NCBI RefSeq assembly: GCF_020731355.1 | Contig: NZ_JAJFZK010000004.1 | Coordinates: 62,001-126,000 of the forward strand | Direction: 5' to 3' | Length of the DNA stretch: 64,000 nucleotides | From: Bacillus sp. REN16 | Lineage (GTDB): Bacteria > Bacillota > Bacilli > Bacillales > Bacillaceae_L | Shown: one piece after another, positions 36,298 to 48,602 of the stretch | Layout of the letters: each line of letters opens with the position of its first letter | Position numbering within the stretch: the stretch's first letter is position 1 | Notes under the pieces: model-generated | Databases searched by the model: none | Told to the model about the DNA's origin: nothing | The model's input: the letters and a program-made list of their open reading frames with translations, nothing else | Translations under genes and position numbers: made by a program

Positions 36298-36325
36298 ACC
36301 GCAACACACTCCTTCTCATACTATA
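36298..36325 (+). promoter_or_regulatory. Sigma-K promoter of gerE
   Basis: AC (36298-36299), 17-nt spacer, CATACTATA (36317-36325). This fits the sigma-K pattern AC-N16/17-CATANNNTA, expected because gerE is a late mother-cell gene. Confidence 0.8.
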
Positions 36326-36389
36326 TTGTGACTAAATATATACCCATCCAGTAGTTCAACTCGAACCTTAGCAAGGAGGGTTACAATAC

Positions 36390-36614
36390 TTGAAGGAGAA
36401 AGAGTTTCAACCAAAACCGCTACTAACAAAAAGAGAGAGAGAAGTTTTTGAATTACTAGTTCAAGATAAAACAACGAAAGATATCGCAAGTGAATTATTC
36501 ATTAGCGAAAAAACAGTTCGTAACCACATTTCGAATGCGATGCAGAAGCTGGGAGTAAAGGGGCGTTCTCAAGCAGTTGTAGAGCTCCTTCGTATGGGAG
36601 AACTTGAACTTTAA
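36390..36614 (+). CDS. gerE: Spore germination/coat regulator GerE
   Basis: 74 residues, essentially one LuxR-type helix-turn-helix (LTKREREVFELLVQDKTTKDIASELFISEKTVRNHISNAMQKLGVKGRSQAVVELLRMGEL). GerE is the last mother-cell regulator of sporulation, controlling coat gene timing after sigma-K. Full length. TTG start at 36390 after AAGGAGGG. The sigma-K promoter upstream supports the assignment. Confidence 0.96.
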   Translation: MKEKEFQPKPLLTKREREVFELLVQDKTTKDIASELFISEKTVRNHISNAMQKLGVKGRSQAVVELLRMGELEL

Positions 36615-36619
36615 GTATT

Positions 36620-36660
36620 ACCGGCTACACTTTACTTAAGTAAGGTAGCCGGTTACTTAT
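36620..36660 (+). terminator. Terminator after gerE
   Basis: ACCGGCTAC and GTAGCCGGT arms; the following sequence is only moderately T-rich. Confidence 0.7.
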
Positions 36661-36811
36661 TTAACGACCAACTACATATTTCGTATATACTTGAACTTGC
36701 TTTTTGCTCGAAAAAAGTAGAAAATAAGAATAATATATTTTTACTGAGATGCTGAGGTTTTATGAAATACAGTCGAATTTCACACTAAATTCTTTACTAG
36801 GAGAGGATGTA

Positions 36812-37270
36812 ATGACTGTTCAAGAGAGCAATGAAACAAAGGACACACAAATAGTCGCAGATATCGAAAAATCTCTTCGTTTTATTTCTGGCTTAGTCAA
36901 ACAAAAAGGCCGTGAAATCTTAAGTAACTTCACAATTACAACACCACAATTTATCGCCCTCCAATGGTTGCTGGAACATGGAGACATGACAATTGGTGAA
37001 TTATCAAATAAAATGTACTTAGCATTCAGCACAACAACAGATCTAGTCGATCGAATGGAAAAAAATAATCTTGTCATGCGTGTAAAAGACCCAAAAGATC
37101 GTCGTGTCGTTCGAATTCATTTACTTGAAGAAGGGGGACGGATCATCGAGGAAGTTATCAAAAAAAGACAAGAATATTTGCAGGAAATCATGGAAAACTT
37201 CTCTGAAGACGAGGTCATCCAACTAGATAAGAGTTTAAGGAAATTACATCAAGAAATGCGAGTAAAATGA
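36812..37270 (+). CDS. ysmB: MarR-family transcriptional regulator (YsmB)
   Basis: 152 residues with a winged helix of the MarR type: [62 protein letters not shown]. Ligand and targets unknown. ATG 36812 follows AGGAGAGG; an extension to 36749 lacks a ribosome binding site. Ends 10 nt before racE and is probably cotranscribed, as in B. subtilis. Confidence 0.85.
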   Translation: MTVQESNETKDTQIVADIEKSLRFISGLVKQKGREILSNFTITTPQFIALQWLLEHGDMTIGELSNKMYLAFSTTTDLVDRMEKNNLVMRVKDPKDRRVVRIHLLEEGGRIIEEVIKKRQEYLQEIMENFSEDEVIQLDKSLRKLHQEMRVK

Positions 37271-37280
37271 GGCGAAACGT

Positions 37281-38075
37281 TTGAAAAGACCAATCGGAGT
37301 TATTGATTCCGGGGTGGGCGGTTTAACCGTTGCTCGGGAAATAATTAGACAATTACCAAATGAAGAAATCATATATTTAGGTGATAACGCAAGATGTCCG
37401 TACGGGCCAAGACCTAAAGACGAAGTTCGTCAGTTTACATGGGAGCTGACGAACTATTTATTGTCACATGACATTAAAATGCTTGTCATTGCATGCAATA
37501 CAGCAACCGCACTTGTATTGGATGAAATCCAAGCTGAGCTTCCCATCCCAGTAATCGGTGTCGTCTACCCTGGTGCAAGGACCGCCCTCAAGGTTACAAA
37601 AAATAACTATGTAGGTGTTATCGGAACTGTCAATACAATCGAAAGTGGGGCCTATGAAGATGCACTTAAATCAATCAACAATCAAATCACTGTTGAAAGT
37701 CTCGCATGCCCGCGTTTCGTACCAATCGTCGAGGCAGGCGAGTTCGTCGGTGAACAGGCAGAACAAATAGTGGCTGAAACACTTGAGGTACTAAGGAATA
37801 AGGATATCGACACCTTAATTCTTGGCTGCACCCATTATCCGCTTCTTCGTGATACCATCCAAGCCTATCTTGGGGATCGAATCAAACTTATCGATTCCGG
37901 CGCGGAGACCGCCCGCGAGGTCAGCACCGTATTGTTCTACAGTGGATTATTAAACAAAAAGTCAAGAAAAAAGAATCACCTGTTCCTCACAACAGGCGAG
38001 AAAGAAATCTTCCAACGAATCGCAACTAACTGGTTTGAACAACCAGTGTATAATGTGAAATCGGTAAAGCTATAA
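37281..38075 (+). CDS. racE: Glutamate racemase
   Basis: 264 residues. Cofactor-independent racemase supplying D-glutamate for peptidoglycan. [17 protein letters not shown] near 4, the catalytic Cys motifs VIACNTATA near 72 and [11 protein letters not shown] near 183, and [12 protein letters not shown] near 34. TTG start 37281 with a weak ATGAGGCG site. Follows ysmB closely, and a terminator follows. Confidence 0.95.
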   Translation: MKRPIGVIDSGVGGLTVAREIIRQLPNEEIIYLGDNARCPYGPRPKDEVRQFTWELTNYLLSHDIKMLVIACNTATALVLDEIQAELPIPVIGVVYPGARTALKVTKNNYVGVIGTVNTIESGAYEDALKSINNQITVESLACPRFVPIVEAGEFVGEQAEQIVAETLEVLRNKDIDTLILGCTHYPLLRDTIQAYLGDRIKLIDSGAETAREVSTVLFYSGLLNKKSRKKNHLFLTTGEKEIFQRIATNWFEQPVYNVKSVKL

Positions 38076-38082
38076 GAGAGAA

Positions 38083-38108
38083 AAGTCCCCAGGTTGGGGC
38101 TTTTTTTG
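38083..38108 (+). terminator. Terminator of racE
   Basis: AAGTCCCC and GGGGCTT arms followed by T residues. Confidence 0.88.
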
Positions 38109-38230
38109 TTAACAATCTATTTCCCTCCTAAATCCAAAACATTTTGTCCATTTTTTTCACTTAAAAGCGGTCTAATTTGAAAATAGGGCTCGTATACATA
38201 GTAGTACAAACTGCCTTAGGAGGGAAAAGA

Positions 38231-39292
38231 ATGCGTAAAATAACTAAATCTGCAATAGCCGCCACAGTGGTTACTTCAACAGTATTACTATCAGGATGTG
38301 GTTTATTTGGTGGGAAGGAAGAGGCCAAACAAATGGATCCGCCAAAAAATGAAGCGGTCGATGAAACAGTAGCAAAAGGGGAAACTCCTGCTACTGAAGC
38401 AACTGATCAGGAGGAAGCTGCTACTGAGACCGTAAAACGTGATCTCTATCTAATTGATGAAAATGGACTAGTGGTTCCTTACACTGTTGATTTACCAAAG
38501 CAAGATGCGGCAGCAAGACAGGTTCTTGAGTATTTAGTTGCTGGTGGACCGTTAAGTGAAATTTTACCAGATGGATTCAGAGCGGTTATTCCACAGGATA
38601 CAGTGGTGGATGTGAATCTGAAGGATGGAACAATTACAGCAGACTTCTCGAAGGAATTTGCAAACTATAATCCAGAGGACGAAGCGAAAATTCTACAAGC
38701 TATTACGTATACATTAACCCAATTTGAAAATGTGAACAACGTTGTAATCAGCGTGAATGGATATCAATTAGAAGAAATGCCTGTTGATGGCACTCCAATT
38801 CCAGCAGACTTAAGCAGAGCTGATGGGATTAATATTGATAACAGTGGTGTTGTCGACATTACGAACAGTCGTCCTGTAACTCTTTATTTCTATGTGCAAA
38901 ATGATGAGGGCGAATATTATGTTCCAGTGACGAAGCGGGTTGAAAATACCGGAGATGACAGAGTATCGGCTGTTGTAAATGCGTTAATCAATGGACCGGA
39001 TATGGGTTCAGATTTAATTAGTGATATTCATCAAGATGTAAAACTTTTAGGTACTAAAATGGAAGACGGAAAAGTCACGCTTGACTTTAATGAGGCAATT
39101 TTTGGAGCCTTTAACGAGAAAATGATCTCGAAGCATGTTATTAATTCGCTTGTGTTATCTTTAACTGAGCAACCTGAAGTGAAAGGTGTTGCAATTACGG
39201 TTAATGGTAGTGATGATGTTGTTACTGAAGATGGAAAATCATTGACTGAACCAGTAACTCGTCCTTCAAATGTAAATACAGGCAGTTTCTAA
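38231..39292 (+). CDS. gerM: Spore germination lipoprotein GerM
   Basis: 353 residues. N-terminal signal with lipobox LLSGCG (Cys near 23), an acidic linker (about 35-75), then two GerMN domains (about 78-200 and 215-345), each with the pattern ...LYLIDENGLVVPYTVDLP/ VTLYFYVQNDEGEYYVPVTKR. B. subtilis GerM is needed for sporulation (linked to the SpoIIIA-SpoIIQ complex) and germination. ATG 38231 follows AGGAGGG. The frame extends to 38177, but that part precedes the ribosome binding site. Confidence 0.94.
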   Translation: MRKITKSAIAATVVTSTVLLSGCGLFGGKEEAKQMDPPKNEAVDETVAKGETPATEATDQEEAATETVKRDLYLIDENGLVVPYTVDLPKQDAAARQVLEYLVAGGPLSEILPDGFRAVIPQDTVVDVNLKDGTITADFSKEFANYNPEDEAKILQAITYTLTQFENVNNVVISVNGYQLEEMPVDGTPIPADLSRADGINIDNSGVVDITNSRPVTLYFYVQNDEGEYYVPVTKRVENTGDDRVSAVVNALINGPDMGSDLISDIHQDVKLLGTKMEDGKVTLDFNEAIFGAFNEKMISKHVINSLVLSLTEQPEVKGVAITVNGSDDVVTEDGKSLTEPVTRPSNVNTGSF

Positions 39293-39298
39293 AAAGTT

Positions 39299-39328
39299 GG
39301 ATGTGGACATTGTTCACATCCTTTTTTT
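39299..39328 (+). terminator. Terminator of gerM
   Basis: GGATGTG and CACATCC arms, then T residues. Confidence 0.88.
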
Positions 39329-39424
39329 CGCTGCGATAGAAAAGCAAAATTTTGCTATACTATATAATGAATGAGTGGGCAGCAGTCGCCCACCTTTTTT
39401 AGTGGAAGACAGGGGGTATTGTTT

Positions 39425-40174
39425 TTGAGGGTTGATGAACGATTACATAATCAACTACGGCCAGTCCGGCTTGAATTAAACTATATAAAACATCCGGAAG
39501 GCTCTGTTTTAATAACGGTGGGTGATACAAAGGTCATTTGTAATGCGAGCATCGAAGACCGGGTGCCACCTTTTATGAGAGGATCTGGTAAGGGATGGAT
39601 CACAGCTGAATATTCAATGCTTCCAAGGGCAACCGAGCAGAGAAATATCCGCGAATCGACTAAGGGGAAAGTTTCAGGAAGAACGATGGAAATTCAGCGT
39701 TTAATCGGACGCGCTCTTAGATCTGTTGTCAATCTTGAACAACTTGGTGAAAAAACGATTTGGATTGACTGTGATGTTATTCAAGCAGATGGAGGAACAA
39801 GAACTGCATCAATATCTGGTGCTTATGTTGCGATGGTTCTTGCAGTACATAAAATTTATCAGAATAAAAAAATGAATTCATTTCCAATCACAGATTTTTT
39901 AGCTGCTATTTCGGTAGGAATCGATCCCGAAAGAGGAGAAATCCTTGATTTAAATTACATCGAAGATTCAGCTGCAAATGTGGATATGAATATAGTAATG
40001 ACAGGAGCAGGGGAATTTGTTGAGCTTCAAGGAACAGGTGAGGAATCTACTTTTTCGCGCAGTCAACTACAAACACTATTAGAATTAGCCGAAAAAGGGA
40101 TACATGACTTGATTCAGGTTCAGAAAGATGCATTAGGAGATTTAGTAAACTTAATTGGAAAGAAGGATTCATAA
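39425..40174 (+). CDS. rph: Ribonuclease PH
   Basis: 249-residue phosphorolytic 3'-5' exoribonuclease trimming tRNA 3' ends. [30 protein letters not shown] at the start, [19 protein letters not shown] near 66, [15 protein letters not shown] near 97, [23 protein letters not shown] near 120, and [19 protein letters not shown] near 177. TTG start at 39425 after AGGGGG; an in-frame extension to 39371 lacks a ribosome binding site. Followed with no gap by rdgB. Confidence 0.95.
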   Translation: MRVDERLHNQLRPVRLELNYIKHPEGSVLITVGDTKVICNASIEDRVPPFMRGSGKGWITAEYSMLPRATEQRNIRESTKGKVSGRTMEIQRLIGRALRSVVNLEQLGEKTIWIDCDVIQADGGTRTASISGAYVAMVLAVHKIYQNKKMNSFPITDFLAAISVGIDPERGEILDLNYIEDSAANVDMNIVMTGAGEFVELQGTGEESTFSRSQLQTLLELAEKGIHDLIQVQKDALGDLVNLIGKKDS

Positions 40175-40780
40175 GTGAAAGAAATCATGATTGCTACTAA
40201 AAATAAAGGGAAGGTAAATGAATTTAGAGACTTGTTTGCAAGTCAAGGTGTTAAGCTGAAGTCGTTACTCGATTATCCCAAGATTGAGGATATTGAGGAG
40301 ACTGGTAAAACCTTTGCAGAAAATGCCCAAATAAAAGCAGAGGCAATTGCGAAAAAATTATACATACCTGTTATAGCAGATGATTCGGGTCTTGCAATTG
40401 ACTATCTTGATGGTCGACCTGGTGTTTATTCTGCTAGATATGCGGGCGAACATAAAAACGATACTGATAACCTTAATAAAGTTATAGAAGAGCTTACAGG
40501 TGTTCCAAATGAAAAAAGGACTGCAAGATTCCACTGCGCATTAGCGTTAGCCATACCCGGTGAAGAAACAGAAATAGTGGAGGGAACTTGTGAAGGGGTC
40601 ATTACTGAAAATCCGGTTGGTGAAAATGGATTCGGCTATGATCCTATCTTCTTTGTGCCTGAAAAAGGTAAAACTTTGGCTGAGCTGTCAAATGACGAGA
40701 AAAATATGATTAGTCATCGTGGGAATGCACTCAGAAAGTTGGAAAAGCTTCTTAGGGATCGTGAGGAGTTTCAAAGATGA
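40175..40780 (+). CDS. rdgB: XTP/dITP diphosphatase (RdgB/HAM1)
   Basis: 201-residue nucleotide-pool cleaner hydrolysing dITP and XTP. IATKNKGKVNEFRDLF near 5, VIADDSGLAIDYLDGRPGVYSARYAG near 67, GENGFGYDPIFFVPEKGKTLAEL near 149. GTG start right after the rph stop, with GGAAAGAAGG as ribosome binding site inside rph. Overlaps the next gene by 4 nt. Corresponds to B. subtilis ysnA. Confidence 0.94.
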   Translation: MKEIMIATKNKGKVNEFRDLFASQGVKLKSLLDYPKIEDIEETGKTFAENAQIKAEAIAKKLYIPVIADDSGLAIDYLDGRPGVYSARYAGEHKNDTDNLNKVIEELTGVPNEKRTARFHCALALAIPGEETEIVEGTCEGVITENPVGENGFGYDPIFFVPEKGKTLAELSNDEKNMISHRGNALRKLEKLLRDREEFQR

Positions 40781-41286
40781 AGGTATTAATTATTAGCGAC
40801 AGTCATGGTCTAACAGAGGAATTAACCGAGATAAAGGAACGACATAAAAATGATGTGGAATTTATGCTACATCTCGGGGATTCTGAACTTTCTTCACAAT
40901 CTGAAGAAATGAGCGGGTTTTCAGCGGTGAGAGGAAATTGTGATTTTGACTCGAATTTTCCTAATGACATGATCGTTCTTTTGAATGGAGTAAAGGTCTA
41001 TCTTACCCATGGTCATTTGTACAATGTGAAGATGAGCTTAATGAATTTAAAATATCGTGCACAAGAGGCAGGAGCATCCATTGCATGTTTTGGTCATTCG
41101 CATATTGCAGGTGCAGAAATGATTGATGATATTTTGTTCATAAATCCCGGAAGTTTTCGATTGCCAAGAATGCGCAAGGAAAAGACCTATGTTATTTTAG
41201 ATATCGTCGATAAACAAGTAAGCGTTGTTTTTTATGATAGTAAAGGAAATGAAATTGAAGAGTTATCAACGAAGGTAAATCTATGA
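40777..41286 (+). CDS. ysnB: YfcE/MJ0936-type metallophosphoesterase (YsnB)
   Basis: 169 residues with all calcineurin-like phosphoesterase motifs: ISDSHG near 6, HLGDSE near 32, RGNCDFD near 49, LTHGHLYNV near 74, FGHSHIAGAE near 100 and NPGSFRLPR. Substrate unknown (cyclic or phosphodiester). ATGA overlap with rdgB shows translational coupling in rph-rdgB-ysnB. Confidence 0.9.
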   Translation: MKVLIISDSHGLTEELTEIKERHKNDVEFMLHLGDSELSSQSEEMSGFSAVRGNCDFDSNFPNDMIVLLNGVKVYLTHGHLYNVKMSLMNLKYRAQEAGASIACFGHSHIAGAEMIDDILFINPGSFRLPRMRKEKTYVILDIVDKQVSVVFYDSKGNEIEELSTKVNL

Positions 41287-41297
41287 TACAATAGCAG

Positions 41298-41330
41298 AGG
41301 GAGTAAAATTTACTCCCTTTAGAAAATTTT
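41298..41330 (+). terminator. Terminator of rph-rdgB-ysnB
   Basis: AGGGAGTAAA and TTTACTCCCT arms. Confidence 0.8.
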
Positions 41331-41343
41331 TCTTCAAAAAGTG

Positions 41344-41372
41344 TTGACATTAGTTTCCTATATGACTATAAT
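41344..41372 (+). promoter_or_regulatory. Promoter of the tRNA-Arg transcript
   Basis: Perfect TTGACA (41344-41349), 17-nt spacer, perfect TATAAT (41367-41372). It lies 196 nt upstream of the tRNA, so the precursor contains the tRNA-like duplication at 41405. Confidence 0.88.
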
Positions 41373-41404
41373 AAAAAATGTCGCTAATGAGTTAACGATA
41401 AAAA

Positions 41405-41429
41405 ATAACTATTTCCCAGTAGCTCAGCC
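41405..41429 (+). repeat. Duplicated 5' end of tRNA-Arg (copy 1 of a 25-bp direct repeat)
   Basis: 25 nt matching 41560-41584 with a single mismatch. The match covers 8 nt of tRNA upstream flank plus the first 17 nt of the tRNA (acceptor strand and D-arm start, CCCAGTAGCTCAGCC). The sequence after it is not tRNA-like. Copies are 155 bp apart. It looks like a DNA-level partial duplication or the scar of an element, not an independent tRNA. Confidence 0.8.
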
Positions 41430-41567
41430 AAGCGTAAACATCTTGAATTGCATCGATGTAGCTTTGTTCCGACGCATGAATCATCCTCGGGTTTTCTAGA
41501 AGAGGAAGGAACAGGATAGTGCAAACTAAGTATTGGCTTACTGAACTAAATAAAACTTTATAACTAT

Positions 41568-41644
41568 GTCCCAGTAGCTCAGCCGGATAGAGCATACGCC
41601 TTCTAAGCGTACGGTCGGGAGTTCGAATCTCTCCTGGGACGCCA
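41568..41644 (+). tRNA. tRNA-Arg (anticodon UCU)
   Basis: Acceptor GTCCCAG/CTGGGAC, D-arm GCTCAGCCGGATAGAGC, anticodon stem TACGC/GCGTA with loop CTTCTAA giving anticodon TCT, T-arm GGGAGTTCGAATCTCTC, encoded CCA. All stems pair. It reads AGA (and AGG) codons. Solitary gene with its own promoter and terminator. Confidence 0.97.
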
Positions 41645-41663
41645 TTTTACATATTCAATCACA

Positions 41664-41706
41664 AACACTTCCTTTCATAAAAATGAATCGAAGTGTTTTT
41701 TTTATT
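41664..41706 (+). terminator. Terminator of tRNA-Arg
   Basis: AACACTTC and GAAGTGTT arms with inner TTCAT/ATGAA pairing, then T residues. From here to 41883 the DNA is AT-rich and I see no gene. Confidence 0.88.
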
Positions 41707-41883
41707 TTTATAGCATTTTTCTTGATCTCCCATTTTAGATTTTAACCTCCACCATCACATAATTTCTCGTTCACAAATTTTTCAAGAAATTCTTTTATAT
41801 TAGAAACCGCATAGTTTCAAAGGTGTAAGCGGATACAGGTTTTACAGTAAATCAAAATAATCTAACAATTCTTTAAAATGGTG

Positions 41884-41912
41884 TTGACTCTGATAAAAAA
41901 TGAGAGTAATAT
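41884..41912 (+). promoter_or_regulatory. Probable promoter of the ilv-leu operon
   Basis: TTGACT (41884-41889), 17-nt spacer, TAATAT (41907-41912). It gives a leader of about 570 nt before ilvB, similar in scale to the long B. subtilis ilv-leu leader. The stretch 41913-42150 between promoter and T-box is AT-rich; it contains CTTGAAAATTTTCAA (42130-42144), which is partly CodY-like but not a confident match. Confidence 0.6.
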
Positions 41913-42154
41913 AGGCTCTAATATAAAATATTTTCACAAATAAATGAAAACTTAGTAATTTAATTGACGGTATAAGACAGTCCTAAATAAAGACCTTCAT
42001 CATTCTCAAAATGATAAGAGTTCATGGATTTGGATTATTTTTTATACCTTAGTTTTCAATAGTGTAAAGCGTTTAAGTTTTTAGGTATTAAAGCAAAAAT
42101 GCCAGCATGAAACTTGTAAAGATGTAACTTGAAAATTTTCAATATTCATAAACG

Positions 42155-42456
42155 TTGAAGAGGATAAGTAATCTTACGTTACGATATCAACAGAGAGCCG
42201 GAAATGGTGGAAGCCGGTGTTATCCCGTTAGATGAACTCACCTCAGAGTGTTAGCTTGAAATATTATTAAAGTAGGGCTAACCGGGTGCTTTACAACTCA
42301 CCCGTTATCAAAATGAACAACAAACGTTGTTCCTCAAGGCGATCGTTTTTGATCGCGAACAAGGGTGGTACCGTGGAAAGTGATAAATGCCTTTTCACCC
42401 CTTCGACCAAGAAATTGGTCTAGTGGGTGGACTGGCATTTTCTGTTTTTATTAAAA
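42155..42456 (+). promoter_or_regulatory. T-box leader of ilv-leu (tRNA-Leu responsive)
   Basis: T-box AAGGGTGGTACCGTGG at 42361-42376. Terminator with nested arms AAATGCC/GGCATTT, CACCC/GGGTG and ACCAA/TTGGT, then a T-rich tail (42385-42452). Specifier CTC (Leu) at 42237-42239 in GATGAACTCACC. Leucine starvation, read as uncharged tRNA-Leu, should open the operon. Confidence 0.93.
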
Positions 42457-42491
42457 CATTTATTTACAATAAGGAAGGGATGTAAGAAAAA

Positions 42492-44210
42492 ATGGGCTTA
42501 AATGCAAAAGTGGAAGAACAAACCAAAACTTCCTCAAAAATGAACGGTTCCCAAATGCTAATTGAAGCATTAAAGCGGGAAAATGTAGAAGTCATTTTTG
42601 GATATCCTGGCGGTGCTGTACTTAACATTTATGATAGTTTATATGATTCAGGTATTTTTCATGTCTTATCTAGACATGAACAAGGTGGAATACATGCAGC
42701 TGAAGGGTATGCGAGAATTTCAGGAAAACCAGGAGTCGTCATCGCTACTTCCGGACCAGGAGCTACAAATATAGTCACTGGATTAGCGGATGCTATGATT
42801 GATTCAATTCCACTTGTTGTATTTACAGGTCAGGTTGCATCATCAGTAATTGGTTCTGATGCATTCCAAGAAGCAGATGTGCTCGGAATCACAATGCCAA
42901 TCACAAAACATAGCTATCAGGTTAGGGATGTGAAGGACCTACCAAAGATAATTAAGGAAGCATTTTATATCGCTACTTCTGGAAGACCAGGGCCTGTATT
43001 AATTGATATTCCAAAAGACATGACAGTACATGAAGCAGAATTTGACTACGATCAAGAAATTCATTTGCCTGGTTATCAGCCAACAATTCAGCCAAACCAC
43101 TTACAAATTCGTAAGCTAGTAGAAGCAGTTAGCCAAGCGAAGAAACCAGTTATTCTAGCAGGAGCTGGGGTTATATTTGCAAAAGCAGCTAAAGAGTTAA
43201 GAGAATATGTAGAACAACAGCAGATCCCTTTAACCCATACACTTTTAGGTTTAGGCGGATTCCCGGCCGATCATCCGCTTTATCTTGGAATGGCAGGAAT
43301 GCATGGAACATACACAGCTAACATGGCTTTACACGAATGTGACCTCTTGATCAGTATTGGAGCTAGATTTGATGACCGGGTTACGGGAAATCTGCAACAT
43401 TTTGCTCCAAACGCAACTGTTGCACATATCGATATTGATCCTGCGGAAATTGGGAAAAACGTACCAACCAAAATTCCTGTTGTTGGGGATGCAAAGGAAG
43501 TTCTTAAAAGCTTAGTTCACCAAAATGGTAAGCCTGGGGAATCTCAGGAATGGAGAGATAAACTAGCGGGATGGAAGGCAGAATATCCACTTGTTTACAA
43601 ACCATCAGAAGATGAACTAAAGCCACAAAAATTAATTGAACTTATTTATAAATATACAAAAGGCGAAGCGATTGTAACAACAGACGTAGGTCAGCACCAA
43701 ATGTGGGCGGCTCAATACTATCATTTTACGAAGCCTAATCGTTGGGTAACCTCTGGTGGTTTAGGGACAATGGGCTTTGGATTACCATCAAGTATAGGAG
43801 CACAGCTTGCTGAAAAATCTTCAACTGTTGTTGCCATTCTTGGAGATGGCGGGTTCCAGATGACATCCCAAGAGCTTTCAGTCATTCAGGAACTAAATCT
43901 GCCAATTAAAATTATCATCCTTAATAACAAAGCTTTAGGAATGGTCAGACAATGGCAAGAACTTTTCTATAATGAAAGATACTCACATTCCTTAATCCCT
44001 AATCAGCCAGATTTTATGAAATTAGCTGATGCTTATGGAATTAAGGGAATGAAAGCTTCAAGTGACAAAGAAGCAGAACAAGTGTTGAAAGATGCTCTTG
44101 AATTTGAGGGACCAGTTCTTATGGACTTTAGTGTGACGCCTTTCGAAAATGTGTACCCAATGGTTGCAACAGGAAAGGGTCATCATGAAATGGTAGGTGT
44201 TAAGCTGTGA
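42492..44210 (+). CDS. ilvB: Acetolactate synthase large subunit
   Basis: 572-residue ThDP enzyme joining two pyruvates (or pyruvate and 2-oxobutyrate) in isoleucine, valine and leucine synthesis. PYR domain with [17 protein letters not shown] (catalytic Glu in [15 protein letters not shown] near 57), FAD-binding middle domain, and PP domain with [29 protein letters not shown] near 455 (ThDP motif GDG...NN). AAGGAAGGG upstream of the ATG. First gene of the T-box-controlled operon; its stop overlaps ilvH by 4 nt. Confidence 0.96.
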   Translation: MGLNAKVEEQTKTSSKMNGSQMLIEALKRENVEVIFGYPGGAVLNIYDSLYDSGIFHVLSRHEQGGIHAAEGYARISGKPGVVIATSGPGATNIVTGLADAMIDSIPLVVFTGQVASSVIGSDAFQEADVLGITMPITKHSYQVRDVKDLPKIIKEAFYIATSGRPGPVLIDIPKDMTVHEAEFDYDQEIHLPGYQPTIQPNHLQIRKLVEAVSQAKKPVILAGAGVIFAKAAKELREYVEQQQIPLTHTLLGLGGFPADHPLYLGMAGMHGTYTANMALHECDLLISIGARFDDRVTGNLQHFAPNATVAHIDIDPAEIGKNVPTKIPVVGDAKEVLKSLVHQNGKPGESQEWRDKLAGWKAEYPLVYKPSEDELKPQKLIELIYKYTKGEAIVTTDVGQHQMWAAQYYHFTKPNRWVTSGGLGTMGFGLPSSIGAQLAEKSSTVVAILGDGGFQMTSQELSVIQELNLPIKIIILNNKALGMVRQWQELFYNERYSHSLIPNQPDFMKLADAYGIKGMKASSDKEAEQVLKDALEFEGPVLMDFSVTPFENVYPMVATGKGHHEMVGVKL

Positions 44211-44725
44211 AAAGAATCATTACATTATTAGTAAATAACCGCGCGGGTGTACTTAATCGAATCACTGGCCTGTTAACAAAACGTCATTACAATATTGAAA
44301 GCATCACAGTGGGACATTCTGAAACTGAGGGGCTCTCTCGGATGACATTTGTCATTCATCTTGATGAAGAAACCGTTGTTGAACAAATTACAAAACAGTT
44401 AAACAAGCAAATCGATGTTATTAAGGTCATGGATATTACAAACCAAGCCATTGTGGCAAGAGAGTTAGCTCTTATTAAAGTAGCATCCAGTCCATCAAAT
44501 AGAAATGAGATTTATAGCTTAATAGATCCTTTCCGTGCATCTATTATTGATGTAAGTAGGGATAGCCTAGTTATTCAAGTAACAGGCGAATCAGAAAAAA
44601 TAGAAGTTTTAATTGACCTCTTAAAGCCATACGGTATCAAAGAAGTTGCTCGTACTGGCACAACAGCTTTCACAAGAGGTAACCAAAAAACAGCTTCAAA
44701 TGCAAAGAATTATTCTATTGTTTAA
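44207..44725 (+). CDS. ilvH: Acetolactate synthase small (regulatory) subunit
   Basis: 172 residues: N-terminal ACT domain ([33 protein letters not shown], about 6-38) and a C-terminal domain (about 80-160). It activates IlvB and confers valine feedback. GTG start overlapping the ilvB stop (GTGA), indicating translational coupling. Confidence 0.94.
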   Translation: MKRIITLLVNNRAGVLNRITGLLTKRHYNIESITVGHSETEGLSRMTFVIHLDEETVVEQITKQLNKQIDVIKVMDITNQAIVARELALIKVASSPSNRNEIYSLIDPFRASIIDVSRDSLVIQVTGESEKIEVLIDLLKPYGIKEVARTGTTAFTRGNQKTASNAKNYSIV

Positions 44726-47339
<2,614 letters not shown>

Positions 47340-47389
47340 AAATAACTACTATTTTCAGTGTTGAAAAGACATAAAGAGGAGGAGTCAGG

Positions 47390-48502
47390 ATGAAGAAAAG
47401 TATTGCCGTACTTCGTGGTGATGGCGTAGGAAAAGAAGTGACTAAAGGGGCAATAGAAGTGTTGAAGGCTGTAGCAGCACAATACAATCATGAGTTTACA
47501 TTTCAACACGCTTTAATAGGTGGTGTAGCCATAGACACTGAAGGAACTCCTCTCCCAGCGGAAACACTGGAAGTATGTAAACAAAGTGATGCAGTATTAC
47601 TAGGAGCTGTCGGAGGACCTAAATGGGATTCAAATCCTCCGCATCTCCGCCCTGAAAAAGGATTATTACAAATTCGAAAAGCATTGAATCTATATGCCAA
47701 TGTAAGGCCTGTAACTTGTTTTAATAGCTTGCTAGATGCGTCTCCACTTAAACAAGAAGTCATCGAAAATGCAGATTTTGTCATTGTTAGAGAACTCACA
47801 GGTGGTCTTTACTTTGGAAAGCCAAGTGGAAGAACAATTGAAGATGGAGAGGAAGCAGCTGTTGATACTCTATCCTACAAGCGATCTGAAATGAAGCGGA
47901 TCATAGAAAAAGCATTTGAAATGGCGATGTCAAGAAAGAAGAAAGTAACTTCTGTTGATAAAGCAAATGTATTGGAATCTAGCAGAATGTGGCGTGAGGT
48001 TGCTGAAGAAGTAGCAGTAGATTATCCAGATGTAACGTTAGAGCATATGCTTGTGGATAACGCTGCAATGCAACTTATTCGAAATCCTAGACAATTTGAT
48101 GTTGTCGTAACTGAGAATATGTTTGGTGATATTTTAAGCGATGAAGCTTCAATGCTAACGGGATCGCTTGGAATGCTGCCTTCAGCAAGTTTATCTACTA
48201 ATGGACCAAGTCTTTATGAACCAATTCACGGTTCTGCACCTGATATAGCTGGTAAGGATATTGCGAATCCAATCGCTACCGTTTTATCGGCTGCAATGCT
48301 ATTGCGTTTATCATTCGGTTTAGAAGAAGAAGCAAACGCTGTGGAAAAAGCGGTAGATGAAGTATTAGCATCTGGGTACCGGACTGCAGATATTGCAGAT
48401 ACACAACAAAGAGCAATTTCAACAACTGAAATGGTGGAAAAAATTAAAGAGGCCTTAGTTGAAGACGGGGCGATTTCTAATATTATGTCTGCTTATGCTT
48501 AA
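47390..48502 (+). CDS. leuB: 3-isopropylmalate dehydrogenase
   Basis: 370-residue NAD-dependent beta-decarboxylating dehydrogenase. VLRGDGVGKEVT near 7, LGAVGGPKWD near 67, VRELTGGLYFGKPSG near 135, SVDKANVLESSRMWREV near 190, NMFGDILSDEASMLTGSLGMLPSASL near 243 and YEPIHGSAPDIAGKDIANP near 275. GGAGGAG upstream of the ATG. Third leucine gene. Confidence 0.97.
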   Translation: MKKSIAVLRGDGVGKEVTKGAIEVLKAVAAQYNHEFTFQHALIGGVAIDTEGTPLPAETLEVCKQSDAVLLGAVGGPKWDSNPPHLRPEKGLLQIRKALNLYANVRPVTCFNSLLDASPLKQEVIENADFVIVRELTGGLYFGKPSGRTIEDGEEAAVDTLSYKRSEMKRIIEKAFEMAMSRKKKVTSVDKANVLESSRMWREVAEEVAVDYPDVTLEHMLVDNAAMQLIRNPRQFDVVVTENMFGDILSDEASMLTGSLGMLPSASLSTNGPSLYEPIHGSAPDIAGKDIANPIATVLSAAMLLRLSFGLEEEANAVEKAVDEVLASGYRTADIADTQQRAISTTEMVEKIKEALVEDGAISNIMSAYA

Positions 48503-48540
48503 GACCTTTTTTAAAAAGCTGCATAGCAACACCCACTAGA

Positions 48541-48562
48541 GAGCTCGGTTTATACCGAGCTT
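48541..48562 (+). other. Intergenic stem-loop upstream of leuC
   Basis: AGCTCGG-TTTATA-CCGAGCT hairpin in the 100-nt leuB-leuC gap, about 20 nt before the leuC ribosome binding site. A short TGTCTTTTC follows, so it could attenuate transcription. In B. subtilis the ilv-leu message is processed into segments of different stability, and a hairpin at the new 5' end of the leuC part would fit that scheme (inference). Confidence 0.6.
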
Positions 48563-48602
48563 GTCTTTTCAAAAAAAGTGAAAAAGGAGGATGAAGATAC
48601 TA

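Noticed and set aside
41405-41470. A second tRNA gene upstream of tRNA-Arg
   Set aside because: Only the first 17 bases match; no anticodon arm, T-arm or acceptor 3' strand can be formed.
42060-42080. CcpA (cre) site GTGTAAAGCGTTTAAG upstream of ilvB
   Set aside because: Resembles cre, but the spacing around the central CG is off by one base; not reported as an operator.
42125-42150. CodY box near CTTGAAAATTTTCAATATTC
   Set aside because: Only one half matches the CodY consensus by eye; a motif score would be needed.
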